Source of the DNA: Mycobacterium paragordonae
GTDB lineage: Bacteria > Actinomycetota > Actinomycetes > Mycobacteriales > Mycobacteriaceae
NCBI RefSeq assembly: GCF_003614435.1
Contig: NZ_CP025546.1
Coordinates: 6,386,001 to 6,450,000, forward strand
Length of the DNA stretch: 64,000 nucleotides
Direction of reading: 5' to 3'
Below, one piece after another: positions 1 through 8,151 of the stretch. Under the pieces are notes generated by a model. The model did not search any database, was not told where the DNA came from, and saw only the letters and a program-made list of their open reading frames with translations. How positions within the stretch are numbered: the first letter of the stretch is position 1; every line of letters starts with the position of its first letter. The translations under genes and the position numbers were made by a program.

Positions 1-153
1 AGGCACGAAGACGCCGGCAGCGGCGCCGACATCGTTTCCGGCCTGGCCATCGTCTCGGTCTTGTGCCGCGCCTGGGGCAGCACGCCGACATCATCCGGCA
101 AAACGGTGTGGGCGCTGGTGGGTTCCGAAAATCGGCTCGAAGCCCGCGGGTAG
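1..153 (+). CDS. C-terminal end of an RsbW-like ATP-binding (HATPase) protein, cut by the window edge
   Basis: Frame 1 is open from the first base to a TAG at 151-153 and encodes 50 residues. The stretch SGLAIVSVLCRAWGSTPT followed by GKTVWALVG is the typical end of small anti-sigma-type histidine-kinase-like ATPases (G2 box GLxIV, then a W-G and GKTVW strand). The start and the N/G1 boxes lie outside the window. It precedes CheR-like debris. The full G-x-G loop is not seen (SGLAIV instead of GRGLxxV), so it may itself be decayed. Confidence 0.5.
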   Translation, partial: RHEDAGSGADIVSGLAIVSVLCRAWGSTPTSSGKTVWALVGSENRLEARG

Positions 154-540
154 TGTTCGAATTATTCGGCAACGCTAGCCGCCAGAGCCGCTCGAGCGGG
201 TCAACGGTCGCTACCTGTTCCACAAGAGCTGCGCCGGGCCGTCATATTCGGCCGCAACGACCTTGTGAAGGACGCGCCCATCTCCCGCGTGGACCTGCTG
301 GGGTGTCGAACACGCTGATGCGTTGACCGCGCTTGATTTCGGCTGCCGATTGACGACGTGCGGCCGCTGATCGGTAATGCGTTCGTCGATCCCGACAGTG
401 CAGGCCAGACGGTGGTGGAGGCAGTCAACAGGCGCGGCCGTCCGACTCGCGTTGGGGTGCGGTGCACGTCGTTTCCCGACCCAGACGGAGGTGTCGGCGG
501 ATCGCTGCTGTTATTGGAGGTCCTGCCTGATAACGGCTAA
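154..540 (+). pseudogene. Remnant of a CheR-type methyltransferase with C-terminal PAS domain
   Basis: No single frame is intact, but three frames together spell a CheR/PAS protein. LERVNGRYLFHK (about 192-229) is followed, after loss of one base, by LRRAVIFGRNDLVKDAPISR and VDLLGCR (about 231-308). After another lost base comes NTLM (about 308-320), then after a large internal deletion and a further shift LDFG/LPIDDVRPLI and an EAVNRRGRP...GGSLLLLEV tail to the stop at 538-540. FGRNDLxxDAPIS.xDLLxCRNTLMY is a CheR signature as I know the family. At least three one-base deletions plus the missing catalytic middle make this a dead gene. Confidence 0.7.
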
Positions 541-647
541 TCAACGCCTAATTTCCGGCAGATCCGACCCCCGCACGCCCTGTCCAGTAAGCGAATCGCT
601 TGCTCCAAGCCGTTTGCCTGGTGCGCGACCCGGTAACCCAACCATGC

Positions 648-1784
648 GTGAGGATCGCCATTGTCTGGGGCGACGACGTCTGCGCTGGCAACCAGGATCT
701 CGTCGGAGATGAATTAGAGAACGATTTCGGAAGACTCAGCGCGGCGCTGGCCGCCCATGGCCACACCGTGACGAGCCACCCTCGTGACGGCGTCGGTGCG
801 CTCGCGCCGGTTTCCCCGGCAAAGGTGCTGCCGTTCGTCGGCGACTGGGCCGCCACGTTGTACCGTCAGTGGTCCAGCGAACCGCCGGACGTCGTGCACA
901 GCTTCGGATGGCTGGGCGGACTGGCCGCACAACTGGCGGCCCGCCGCAATCACTTGATCACCGTGCAGAGCTTCTACGGCCTGGCCGCAACAATTTCCGG
1001 CGCGCGCAACGGACGGTCCGCAGATTCCGAACGGGCTCGCCTCGAACCGCTGCTGATCCGCGGCGCCGCCTGGGTGACGGCCGGCAGCAGCGCGGAACTC
1101 GATGTGATCACAAGATTGCGCCGCAATCGGGCCCGTACCTCTGTCCTGTCGACCGGGATCGACGTCGAACGCTACGCCTGCACCGATCCCACCTGGCTGG
1201 ACAACGGTACCCACCGGATAGTGCAGGTTGCGCCGAACCTGCAGCCCTGCAATGGATTCGACAAGACCATCCAAGTACTACCGCACGTGCCGGACAGTGA
1301 ACTCGTGATCGCGGAGACGTCCGTCAATGATGCCCGCAACAAGCGCGAGCGGACCAAGCTCAAGCGCATGGCCACCGAATTGGGCGTGAGCAGCCGCGTC
1401 CACTTCGCGGGTTGCGTTGCCTCCGAGGATATTCCGCCGCTGCTCTGGTCCGCCGACGTGGTGGCCTGCACTCCCCGGCTGGCGCCGCGCGCCACCTCGG
1501 CGTTGCAGGCCATGGCCGCCGGACGGGTCGTCGTCGGAACGGCCGTCGGGGCTTTGATGGACACTGTCGTCGGGAACGTCACCGGCCTGCTGGTGTCCCC
1601 GACCAAGCCGCACGAACTGGCCGGAGCATTGAAAACGATGCAGCAGCAGCGTTTTCAGCGTCAGAGCATGGGTTCGGCCGGTCGCTCCCGGGTGATGTCA
1701 CGTTTCACCTGGGACCGCATCGCCCAAGACGCTTTGAGCATCTATCACCAGGCGAGTCACGCCAAAGTCAGCGCCATAGCCTAG
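648..1784 (+). CDS. GT4-like glycosyltransferase with a degenerate E-x7-E motif
   Basis: 378 residues from the GTG at 648; the in-frame TTG at 600 would add 16 residues that do not look like a Rossmann start, whereas MRIAIVWGDD at 648 does. The fold reads as GT-B: N-terminal half 1-185, linker STGIDVERY (168-176, the usual GID motif), then a C-terminal Rossmann domain with VHFAGCV (251-257) and a GLLVSP segment (313-318). The GT4 catalytic Glu pair is missing: where families have ExFGxxxLEAMA the protein has LAPRATSALQAMAAG, with Ala279 and Gln287 at the two Glu positions. Activity is therefore doubtful. It ends 12 bp before an AraC regulator and could be cotranscribed with it. Confidence 0.75.
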   Translation: MRIAIVWGDDVCAGNQDLVGDELENDFGRLSAALAAHGHTVTSHPRDGVGALAPVSPAKVLPFVGDWAATLYRQWSSEPPDVVHSFGWLGGLAAQLAARRNHLITVQSFYGLAATISGARNGRSADSERARLEPLLIRGAAWVTAGSSAELDVITRLRRNRARTSVLSTGIDVERYACTDPTWLDNGTHRIVQVAPNLQPCNGFDKTIQVLPHVPDSELVIAETSVNDARNKRERTKLKRMATELGVSSRVHFAGCVASEDIPPLLWSADVVACTPRLAPRATSALQAMAAGRVVVGTAVGALMDTVVGNVTGLLVSPTKPHELAGALKTMQQQRFQRQSMGSAGRSRVMSRFTWDRIAQDALSIYHQASHAKVSAIA

Positions 1785-1796
1785 GACAAAGAAACC

Positions 1797-2792
1797 ATGA
1801 CCACAGCGCCCTATCAGGTAGACACCGAAGACCGGTCGGAGAGTCGCGCGCCGGAGGCGGTCCGGTACGCGAAGTTCCACACCGCCGACTCCGATGCGGC
1901 GAAACGCTTCTTCGCCGAGGCCTATCACCCGGGGTGGCGGGCTACCAGTCTGACCAATGGCTCGTCGGTCACCCACCAACGCTTCGAGTCCGAGGCGGTC
2001 ACCATTGACGAGGTGCTGATCGAGGGCCGGGTGGGTTGCGAAATCCGCAGCACCGATGCAGTGGTGGTGGTCCATCCCCGCGCCGGCTCGCTGACGCTGG
2101 CCGGCGACCCAGGCACCAGGATGGACACTCCGGCGATCGCCGCCGACGGTCTGCCGTGCGCCATCCAGGCGAATACGGCGCGGTTTCATGTCGTGCGGAT
2201 GGATCTGCGGCACCTTACCCAGGTCGCGGCGGACAAGACTGGGCCGCTGCCCCAACAGATCCGCTTCACCAGTTGCCGCCCCCGCTCGATGGCGGTCTCC
2301 CACACCTGGACCCAGGCGCTGGATTACGTCATCGCGAGCTATTCCTATGCCGAGACCGCTCGCCAGCCACTAGTCGTCAACGCGGCAGCTCACCTGCTCG
2401 GCGCCGCGTTGCTCGAGTGTTTTTCCTCCAACATGAGCGACGGGCAGGACCTGCTACGCAATCCGTCGGTGCCACCGACCTTGAAAGGCGCGATTTCCTT
2501 CGTTCACCGGCACGCCGGAGACGGCATCGGGGTCAACGACGTCGCCGACGCGCTGCGGATGACCTCCCGCGCGGTGCAGTATCTGTTCCGGCAGCACCTG
2601 GACACCACACCCACCGAGTACCTGCGCCGGGTGCGACTGCACCGCGCGCATCAGGAACTGATCAACAGTGACCGGTCCACCACTACCGTCAGCGAAGTCG
2701 CCCACCGATGGAGCTTCGCCCACACGGGCCGGTTCGCGGCCCTGTATCGCAAGACCTACGGCCAGAGCCCGCACGCCACGCTGCAACAGTGA
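1797..2792 (+). CDS. AraC-family transcriptional regulator (long form)
   Basis: 331 residues, ATG preceded by AGGA. The first 200 residues resemble the AraC-binding-like domain of mycobacterial regulators; the last 95 form the double helix-turn-helix: LKGAISFVHRHAGDGI...VNDVADALRMTSRAVQYLF (helix pair 1, about 232-268), then VSEVAHRWSFAHTGRFAALYRKTYGQSP (helix pair 2, about 299-326). The conserved closing Y-G-x-S-P is intact, so DNA binding is likely preserved. It directly follows the glycosyltransferase gene; its ligand is unknown. It converges on the PAS-ANTAR gene with only 5 bp between stops. Confidence 0.85.
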   Translation: MTTAPYQVDTEDRSESRAPEAVRYAKFHTADSDAAKRFFAEAYHPGWRATSLTNGSSVTHQRFESEAVTIDEVLIEGRVGCEIRSTDAVVVVHPRAGSLTLAGDPGTRMDTPAIAADGLPCAIQANTARFHVVRMDLRHLTQVAADKTGPLPQQIRFTSCRPRSMAVSHTWTQALDYVIASYSYAETARQPLVVNAAAHLLGAALLECFSSNMSDGQDLLRNPSVPPTLKGAISFVHRHAGDGIGVNDVADALRMTSRAVQYLFRQHLDTTPTEYLRRVRLHRAHQELINSDRSTTTVSEVAHRWSFAHTGRFAALYRKTYGQSPHATLQQ

Positions 2793-2797
2793 GGGCG

Positions 2798-3445
2798 CTA
2801 CAAACCCTCGCGGGTACGGAGTAGCCGGTCGACCCGGTCGGCCGCGTTGTCGTGCACGACGTCCTGAGCGGTGATCTCGTCCACGACCCGCTCGGCGATG
2901 TCGCGCAGCTTGACATTCGACTCCTGCGACAGCTTCACCAGCAGGTCGAACGCCGACTCGGCGTTGACCCCGTAGCGAAGCATGAGGATTCCCATCGCCT
3001 GATTGATCACCGCGCGCCTCGAATCGACGGCCAGCAACGCCTCACTCAGGTGCTTCTGCAGGTCAGCATCGAACTGATCGGTGATGTCGATGTAGAACCC
3101 ACCGATGCCCAGCAGTCGCCCGTCCGGGCCGCCGAACCGGTCCCCCACCACAACAACCACATGCGTTTCGCCGCGGGTGTCGACGATTCGATGTCTGCTG
3201 CTGAACGGGGCGCCGTGCCGGCGCACCTGCTCGATGAGCTCAGGAACTGTCGGTTTGTCGTCGGGGTGCTTGTGTTTGATCAGCAACTGGGATGTCGGCT
3301 GCACGGAACCCGGCTCGTAGCCGTGCATCCGTGCCACCTCTTCCGACCACTCCCAGCGGTCCTCACGGGCCAGGTAGCGAAATCTCCCCACCAGTGGCCA
3401 CCGGCGACCCCTCTTTCGCCGCGAATCTGCGCACACCGGGACCAT
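2798..3445 (-). CDS. PAS-ANTAR protein (putative RNA-binding antiterminator)
   Basis: 215 residues. Residues about 20-125 form a PAS_3-type fold (YLAREDRWEWSEEVARMHGYEPG, later GIGGFYIDITDQ). Residues about 130-195 are an ANTAR domain: LSEALLAVDSRRAVINQAMGILM followed by GVNAESAFDLLVKLSQESNVKLRDIAERVVDEI, with the hallmark I-x-Q-A-x-G-I-L-M. ANTAR domains bind paired RNA hairpins and relieve termination; PAS is the presumed sensory input. No histidine kinase or target operon lies next to it, so the signal and RNA target are unknown. Start taken at the ATG at 3445. Confidence 0.85.
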   Translation of the reverse strand: MVPVCADSRRKRGRRWPLVGRFRYLAREDRWEWSEEVARMHGYEPGSVQPTSQLLIKHKHPDDKPTVPELIEQVRRHGAPFSSRHRIVDTRGETHVVVVVGDRFGGPDGRLLGIGGFYIDITDQFDADLQKHLSEALLAVDSRRAVINQAMGILMLRYGVNAESAFDLLVKLSQESNVKLRDIAERVVDEITAQDVVHDNAADRVDRLLRTREGL

Positions 3446-3532
3446 AATATTCCGACCCGCGCTCCACGGCTGACTTTCGGTCTCGGCCCGATTCGCTTTC
3501 TGGATAAGATCCGGAAAGCGAAATTCGTTGGA

Positions 3533-4591
3533 CTAGGCCGTTTTGGCCAGGTCCGATGACCGGGTCTTCCTGTCGCCCTTGGCAATTCGGCGAATCATCT
3601 CCCGGGTGGCCTTCTCCAGCACGCCTTGCGCGACGTCGGGGCGATCAGCGCGCGCCGCGCGCCGCACCGCCGCAGCGATGGTGACACCCTCGCGGTAACC
3701 GCTGACCACCCGAGGATCCACGTAGGAACTGCGAGCTACCGCGGGTGTGTTGCCCAACTCCTCGGAGACCTCCCGCATCACCGCCGCCTCGACTCGCTTG
3801 GCGACCCGCTGTGACACCGCCGGGTCGGCATCGGCGAAGGCCGTCGCGGCCAGCACGGTGCCGTGCCACGTCCGCAGATCCTTCACGCTGTAGTCGGAGC
3901 CGACCAACTCCTTGAACCGGGCGTTGAGGTCGTCGCTGTGCACGTCGACCCATTCGGAACCGTTGCGCCACACCAAGAATCGGCCGGCGCTGCAGTCGGT
4001 CCGGCGCAACAGCGCCCGCACTGCCCGCACCACCTCGGCATTCTCGATCTCATACTGGCGCTGCACCCCGCTCTTGGCGGGATAGTCGAAGGCCACCGCA
4101 TCGCGGCGCAGCGTCACATGCTCACATAGCAGGGTGGCCAGTCCGTACGACTCGTTCTCTTCGGCGTACTGCTCGCCACCGGCACGGAAATAGCCCAGGT
4201 CAAGCAGGTGCAGGCCCAGCGCGAGAACGCGGTCGCGGGTCAGGCCCCGCCCCGCCAGGTCGCGGGCGATCCGCTCGCGCCAGCCCGGCAGCTCCTTGGA
4301 CAGCTCCAGCACCCGATCGAATTTCTCTTCCGCCCGTTCCTCCTGCCATCTCTGGTGGTAGAGGTACTGGCGACGGCCCGCCGCGTCGGTGCCGACGGCC
4401 TGAATATGTCCGTTGGCGTACGGCGCGATCCACACCTTCTTCCACGCCGGCGGGATGACCAGGTCCTTGATCCGCTGCAACGCGTCGGCATCGGTCAATC
4501 GCTCCCCGTCGGGGCCGTAATACGCGAAACCCTTGCCACGGCGTTTGCGCGTGACGCCCGGCTTGGTTAAAACACTGCGGCGCAGCCGCAT
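3533..4591 (-). CDS. DNA topoisomerase IB (bacterial type)
   Basis: 352 residues from the ATG at 4591; the open frame continues upstream without a plausible start. It relaxes supercoils by transient nicking through a 3'-phosphotyrosine. Family features: RGKGFAYYGPDG near the N terminus, IPPAWKKVWIAPYANGHIQA (46-65), GYFRAGGEQYAEEN with Arg136, Lys173, KDLRTWHGT with Arg240, and catalytic Tyr290 in RSSYVDPRV. The position nine residues before the Tyr is Asn281 (GNTPA), where poxviral enzymes have His; Asn is usual in the bacterial branch. This enzyme is absent from M. tuberculosis as far as I recall, but occurs in many environmental mycobacteria. It is encoded 64 bp downstream of the DUF6328-type gene on the same strand. 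Confidence 0.93.
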   Translation of the reverse strand: MRLRRSVLTKPGVTRKRRGKGFAYYGPDGERLTDADALQRIKDLVIPPAWKKVWIAPYANGHIQAVGTDAAGRRQYLYHQRWQEERAEEKFDRVLELSKELPGWRERIARDLAGRGLTRDRVLALGLHLLDLGYFRAGGEQYAEENESYGLATLLCEHVTLRRDAVAFDYPAKSGVQRQYEIENAEVVRAVRALLRRTDCSAGRFLVWRNGSEWVDVHSDDLNARFKELVGSDYSVKDLRTWHGTVLAATAFADADPAVSQRVAKRVEAAVMREVSEELGNTPAVARSSYVDPRVVSGYREGVTIAAAVRRAARADRPDVAQGVLEKATREMIRRIAKGDRKTRSSDLAKTA

Positions 4592-4655
4592 CGAAGTCCT
4601 CCGCTGTCCCCGACGTCGCGTCGGCTGAACGGTGGATAACCCGCTCAACGAGGGC

Positions 4656-5162
4656 TCACACCTGCCGGCCGCGGGTTCGTAGCAGCAGCGGCACAAACAG
4701 CCACGAGACCGCGAACAGCGCCAGCGCACACGCACCGGCGATGAGCCCGGCCGCAACGCCGGCCACCGAGTCGAAGATCAGCACCGTTACGCCGGTCAGC
4801 GCGAGGCCCAGCAGCAGCAGTCCGCCGTAGGCACAGCGGTGCGCCGCCGACACCAGGACCGCGATGCGATGCCGGCGGAACAGCAGGCGGTGCAGGCCCA
4901 CCGGTGCGATCAAGAAGACGGTGGCGGCCACCGAGCATCCGACCGTCGCCAGGTACACGATCCGCATGTCCTTCCCCAGCACCTCGAAGCGGGCCTGGAA
5001 CGGCAACGTCAGCAGAAAGCCGGTGAGCAGCTGGACACCGGTCTGCACCACCCGTAATTCCTGCAGCAGGCTTGCCCAGTTGCGGTCAAGCCGTTCGAGT
5101 TCTGTTTCTCCCCGCTCGCGGTGATCCCACTGCTGATCCCGTTCCGGATGATCGACATCCAT
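4656..5162 (-). CDS. DUF6328-like four-helix membrane protein
   Basis: 168 residues from the ATG at 5162 (an ATG 42 bp upstream is also possible). A charged N terminus (RERGETELERLDRNWASLLQELRVVQTGVQLLTGFLLTLPF) leads into four hydrophobic helices at about 35-60, 70-95, 105-130 and 135-160. The pattern LxELRVxQTGxQxLxGFLLxxPF matches the DUF6328 family as I know it. No enzymatic motif is visible and the function is unknown. It probably forms a transcription unit with the downstream topoisomerase gene. Confidence 0.75.
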   Translation of the reverse strand: MDVDHPERDQQWDHRERGETELERLDRNWASLLQELRVVQTGVQLLTGFLLTLPFQARFEVLGKDMRIVYLATVGCSVAATVFLIAPVGLHRLLFRRHRIAVLVSAAHRCAYGGLLLLGLALTGVTVLIFDSVAGVAAGLIAGACALALFAVSWLFVPLLLRTRGRQV

Positions 5163-5191
5163 TTCGTGATCATTGCACCTGGCAGATACGG

Positions 5192-5223
5192 AACGACCCG
5201 CCACTCCGTTGTGGCGGGTCGTT
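5192..5223 (-). terminator. Strong hairpin terminator after the haemophore-like gene
   Basis: A perfect 13-bp stem (AACGACCCGCCAC, 5192-5204, with its complement at 5211-5223) closes a 6-nt loop, 18 bp past the stop of the haemophore-like gene on the minus strand. There is no clear T-run, which is common for mycobacterial hairpin terminators. It would insulate the DUF6328/topoisomerase unit. Confidence 0.7.
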
Positions 5224-5240
5224 GCGTCGTGACCGGAAAA

Positions 5241-5639
5241 TCAGCCGGCCATGAATTCCTGGTAGGCCGACTCCAGGTTCTGCGGCAGCGCCGACACGTT
5301 GCACTGACGTTCGGTGTCGCCGATCGGCGCCAGGATCCCCCGCAGGTCGTAGTACTCGTTGGGGTGCGAGGTGAAGTAGCCGCGAAGGTTGGCGGCGGCT
5401 TCCCCGCGCGGCTGCCCGTACGCCGCGGTGACCACCTGGTTGGCGCCCGGGTGGCCGGCGAGGTACTGCTCGGCCGCCCCCCGCGCCGACATGACGGTGG
5501 AGTTAACGCCTTCGGGGCTGCAGTCGGGGGCCGCAGCGGCCGACGGCGCGCCGGCGATACCCAAGGCGAGTCCCCCGAGCAGACAACCGGCGCTGATACC
5601 GGCAATGCGGCGGCGAGCGACGATACTGCTGAATTTCAT
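5241..5639 (-). CDS. Secreted haemophore haem-binding (MHB) family protein
   Basis: 132 residues from the ATG at 5639, preceded by a good GGAGG 10 bp upstream. A twin-basic N terminus and hydrophobic core (RRRIAGISAGCLLGGLALGIAG) end at APSAAAA, a likely signal-peptidase site before PDC. The mature part has two cysteines (DCSPEG and ERQCNVSA), a YLAGHPGANQVVTAA segment and a C-terminal LESAYQEFM, the layout of the Rv0203-like MHB family that binds haem or decorates the envelope. No iron box is obvious upstream. Monocistronic, closed by the hairpin at 5192-5223. Confidence 0.8.
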   Translation of the reverse strand: MKFSSIVARRRIAGISAGCLLGGLALGIAGAPSAAAAPDCSPEGVNSTVMSARGAAEQYLAGHPGANQVVTAAYGQPRGEAAANLRGYFTSHPNEYYDLRGILAPIGDTERQCNVSALPQNLESAYQEFMAG

Positions 5640-5923
5640 GATGTTTGTTCCTCCGAATGAGTGAACCGATCGATGGGGTCCCGATCCCCTGAAATCCAAG
5701 GTAGCGAAATCGAAAACGGTTCAGCCGACGCTGTTTCCGGCCATGAAACGAATGCCGCGGGCGAATGGCGAAAATGTTGTGACGCATGAAACTCGAGTGG
5801 CAAATTCAGCGGCAGACAATCGCAATAGGAGCGGCGCTGACCCGAAACTCTTAGAGAACGCCGGAGTTTCTTAAGGGATCGTGACCTGCATTGTGACGGA
5901 AACGTGATCCGCGCAGGCCCCGG
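5640..5923. other. Intergenic region between rsfB and the haemophore-like gene
   Basis: 284 bp without a convincing ORF. It must hold the promoter of the minus-strand haemophore-like gene (near 5640-5720). A 7-bp inverted repeat, GAAACTC at 5844-5850 with GAGTTTC at 5864-5870, lies about 55-80 bp past the rsfB stop and could be a weak hairpin at the end of the rsfB transcript. Nothing else recognisable is seen. Confidence 0.4.
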
Positions 5924-6292
5924 CTACCGGCTGAGCTTGCCTTCCCGCACACCGGTCAGGGCGTCGTCCAACGCCGGATACAACGGAAATGTCTTGTCCA
6001 GGCCGGTCAGGTGAATCGGCCGTCTGGTCGCTGGTCCGCGCGCCACCACGCCGAACTGAGCGGAATCGCCGAGCTTCTCGTACGTCGCCGCCAGGATTTT
6101 CAATCCCACCGACCCGAGGAACTCCACTCCGGACAGATCGATGATCAACGCTTCCGGATGGTCCACCACCACGCCACCGATAGCTTCTTCCAGGGCCGGC
6201 GCCGTGACCAGGTCAATTTCACCGCCGATGCTGAGCACGACGATTCCGTCATGGTCTGCGACCGTGGCGGTGATCGAATCAGGAGCTGACAA
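5924..6292 (-). CDS. rsfB: Anti-sigma factor antagonist RsfB (STAS domain)
   Basis: 122 residues from the TTG at 6292, preceded by AAGGA; this start gives the same length and the same N terminus (MSAPDSIT) as the M. tuberculosis protein as I remember it. The longer ATG start at 6403 adds residues with no family resemblance. A single STAS domain carries the phosphorylatable serine in DLSGVEFLGSVGLKIL (Ser61). In M. tuberculosis RsfB binds the anti-sigma factor UsfX/RsbW and helps free SigF. Here it is divergent from a full stressosome operon, 163 bp apart, which suggests that operon acts on it. Confidence 0.92.
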   Translation of the reverse strand: MSAPDSITATVADHDGIVVLSIGGEIDLVTAPALEEAIGGVVVDHPEALIIDLSGVEFLGSVGLKILAATYEKLGDSAQFGVVARGPATRRPIHLTGLDKTFPLYPALDDALTGVREGKLSR

Positions 6293-6455
6293 CTGGCGAT
6301 CCTTCAGTCCGGGCCTCACGAGTGGCAAGTGTGCTGCAAGCCTAACCTGCCGTGCGTACCGTAAGAAGTAGAAGACCTCAACACGTCCTGCGTCTTCGCT
6401 CAAGCTACTCTCCCCTTAGCGGCCCCCGGAGGGCCCGGAGGGGTTGGAGGGGCAC

Positions 6456-7334
6456 ATGTCAGATTCGCCGTCAGAATCCAGCAGCACCGGTAACAGCGTC
6501 TCCTCCGAAGGTTTGCTGCCGCAGCTGGTGCAGCACCTCCGGCGGAACCGGACCGCGCTGCGCGAAGAATGGGCCCGCCGGATCACCGAGGCGGAACTGT
6601 TGACCGCGATGACGCCGGAGGAGATCTTCTCCGAGGCGACCGCCGTCTACGACAACTACGTGGAGGTGCTCGAGACCGGCAGCGTCGAGGCGCTGCAGGA
6701 CTATGCGCGCGACCTCTCCGAGCGCATCATCCCGCGGGGTGTGGAGACCGACGAGGTGCTCGGCATCGTGCTGCTGCTGCGCGACGTGCTGGCGCGCTCG
6801 CTGTTCGAGAAGTACCAGGCCGAATTCGACATGCTCAACCGGGTGCTGGACGCTTACGAGCCGGCGGCCAACCGCATCGCCAACACCGTGGGCGTCAGCT
6901 TCGTGCAGGAACGCGAACGCATCATCCGCCAGCAGCAGGAGGCCATCCGCGAGCTGTCCACGCCGGTGCTGCAGGTGCGCGAACAGCTGCTGATTCTGCC
7001 GATCATCGGTGTGCTGGACAGTCAGCGTGCCCGGCAGGTCACCGAGCAACTGCTGCGCGCCATCCGCGCCAACCGCGCCAAGGTGGTCGTCATCGACATC
7101 ACCGGTGTGCCCACCATCGACTCCACGGTGGCCAACCACCTGGTGCAGACGGTCGACGCCTCGGGACTGATGGGCGCGAGCGTCATCATCACCGGCCTGT
7201 CCTCCGAGATCGCGCTGACCCTGGTGACCATCGGGCTGGACCTGTCGAAGATGAACGCCGTCGGCGACCTGCAGGGTGGCATCGAAGAGGCCGAGCGGCT
7301 GCTCGGTTACGAAGTCACCCGCACCGGCGAGTAA
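6456..7334 (+). CDS. rsbR: Stressosome scaffold/sensor protein RsbR
   Basis: 292 residues from the ATG at 6456 with GGAGGGG just upstream (6446-6452). Residues 20-150 form an RsbR-type N-terminal helical (globin-like) sensor domain; residues 168-285 form a STAS domain joined by the helix QERERIIRQQQEAI. The two phosphorylation sites of Bacillus RsbR are matched: Thr169 in RELSTPVLQV and Ser223 in PTIDSTVANHLV. RsbR and RsbS assemble the large cytoplasmic stressosome shell, and the sensor domains project outward. First gene of a run that continues without gaps above 15 bp. Confidence 0.9.
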   Translation: MSDSPSESSSTGNSVSSEGLLPQLVQHLRRNRTALREEWARRITEAELLTAMTPEEIFSEATAVYDNYVEVLETGSVEALQDYARDLSERIIPRGVETDEVLGIVLLLRDVLARSLFEKYQAEFDMLNRVLDAYEPAANRIANTVGVSFVQERERIIRQQQEAIRELSTPVLQVREQLLILPIIGVLDSQRARQVTEQLLRAIRANRAKVVVIDITGVPTIDSTVANHLVQTVDASGLMGASVIITGLSSEIALTLVTIGLDLSKMNAVGDLQGGIEEAERLLGYEVTRTGE

Positions 7335-7349
7335 GTCGGCATCCGGCCC

Positions 7350-7751
7350 ATGCCCGTACCGATCCTCAAGCAGGGCGCGATCTTGATCGCGACCGTCCAG
7401 GCCGCCCTGACCGACTCCGACACCGAGCGGCTGCGCGAAGACCTGATGGAGCGGGTCAGCCGGTTCCGCGCGCAGGGCATCGTCGTCGACGTGACCGCCA
7501 TCGACGTGATGGATTCGTTCGCGGCCCGGTCACTGCGGACGATTGCGCACATGACCCGGTTGCGTGGGGCGACCACGGTGATCGTGGGTCTGCAGCCGGA
7601 AGTGGCGTTCGCCATGGTGCAACTCGGGCTGGCTTTCGACGACATGAGCACCGCGCTCGACCTCGAAGAGGGCATAGCGCTGCTCAACAGGCAATTGGGG
7701 CTGGGGCTAGGGCTGGGCAGATCGACGATCGGGCGCGACGGTGGCGGGTGA
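7350..7751 (+). CDS. rsbS: Stressosome STAS protein RsbS
   Basis: 133 residues. A lone STAS domain, MPVPILKQGAILIATVQ... with the target serine Ser56 in VMDSFAARSL, equivalent to RsbS Ser59 of Bacillus. Phosphorylation here by RsbT releases RsbT from the complex. The C terminus adds a Gly/Leu-repeat tail (LGLGLGLG, about 116-123) that is not part of the domain. Lies 15 bp after rsbR and overlaps rsbT by 11 bp, implying coupled translation. Confidence 0.9.
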   Translation: MPVPILKQGAILIATVQAALTDSDTERLREDLMERVSRFRAQGIVVDVTAIDVMDSFAARSLRTIAHMTRLRGATTVIVGLQPEVAFAMVQLGLAFDDMSTALDLEEGIALLNRQLGLGLGLGRSTIGRDGGG

Positions 7752-8151
7752 GACCGTGGTCGCCATCAACACCTCCGACGACATCGTCGCCGCCCGCAAA
7801 GCCGGTCATCAACTCGCCCTCGATCTAGGGTTCTCCCTGACCGACGTCACGATGATCGCCACCGCGATCTCCGAGATCGCCCGCAACATCACCAGCTATG
7901 CCGGCCACGGCGAGGTCCGCGTCGCCGTCGCCGATCGGGAGGGACGCAAGGCGCTGGTGGTGCGGGCCCAGGACGAAGGTCCCGGCATCGCCGACATCGA
8001 CCGCGCGATGGAAGACGGCTACACCACCGGGCGCGGCCTGGGCATGGGACTGCCGGGAGCGCGGCGGTTGATGGATCGCTTGATCGTCGAGTCTTCGCTG
8101 GGGCGCGGAACGGTCATCGAGATGTGGAAATGGGTTCCGGCCCGTGCCTGA
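7741..8151 (+). CDS. rsbT: Serine/threonine kinase RsbT (stressosome switch)
   Basis: 136 residues from a GTG that overlaps the end of rsbS. It is a GHKL ATPase: N box ISEIARNITSYA with Asn49, G1 box QDEGPGIAD with Asp78, and G2 box GRGLGMGLPG (97-106). In Bacillus RsbT phosphorylates RsbR and RsbS, then leaves the stressosome and activates the RsbU phosphatase through RsbU's N-terminal domain. That domain is present in the rsbU encoded two genes downstream, so the signalling path is complete on paper. Confidence 0.9.
   Translation: MAGETVVAINTSDDIVAARKAGHQLALDLGFSLTDVTMIATAISEIARNITSYAGHGEVRVAVADREGRKALVVRAQDEGPGIADIDRAMEDGYTTGRGLGMGLPGARRLMDRLIVESSLGRGTVIEMWKWVPARA

Noticed and set aside
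6339..6348. AGCCTAACCT as an IdeR iron box near rsfB
   Set aside because: Only half of the 19-bp palindrome is present; the other half does not match.
6293..6455. SigF-type promoter (GTTT-N15-GGGTAT) between rsfB and rsbR
   Set aside because: Looked for on both strands; no acceptable match was seen, so no claim is made.
6569..7828. 419-codon plus-strand frame over rsbR and rsbS
   Set aside because: Composition is Arg/Gly/His-rich shadow coding; the overlapping frames encode clear RsbR and RsbS with catalytic motifs.
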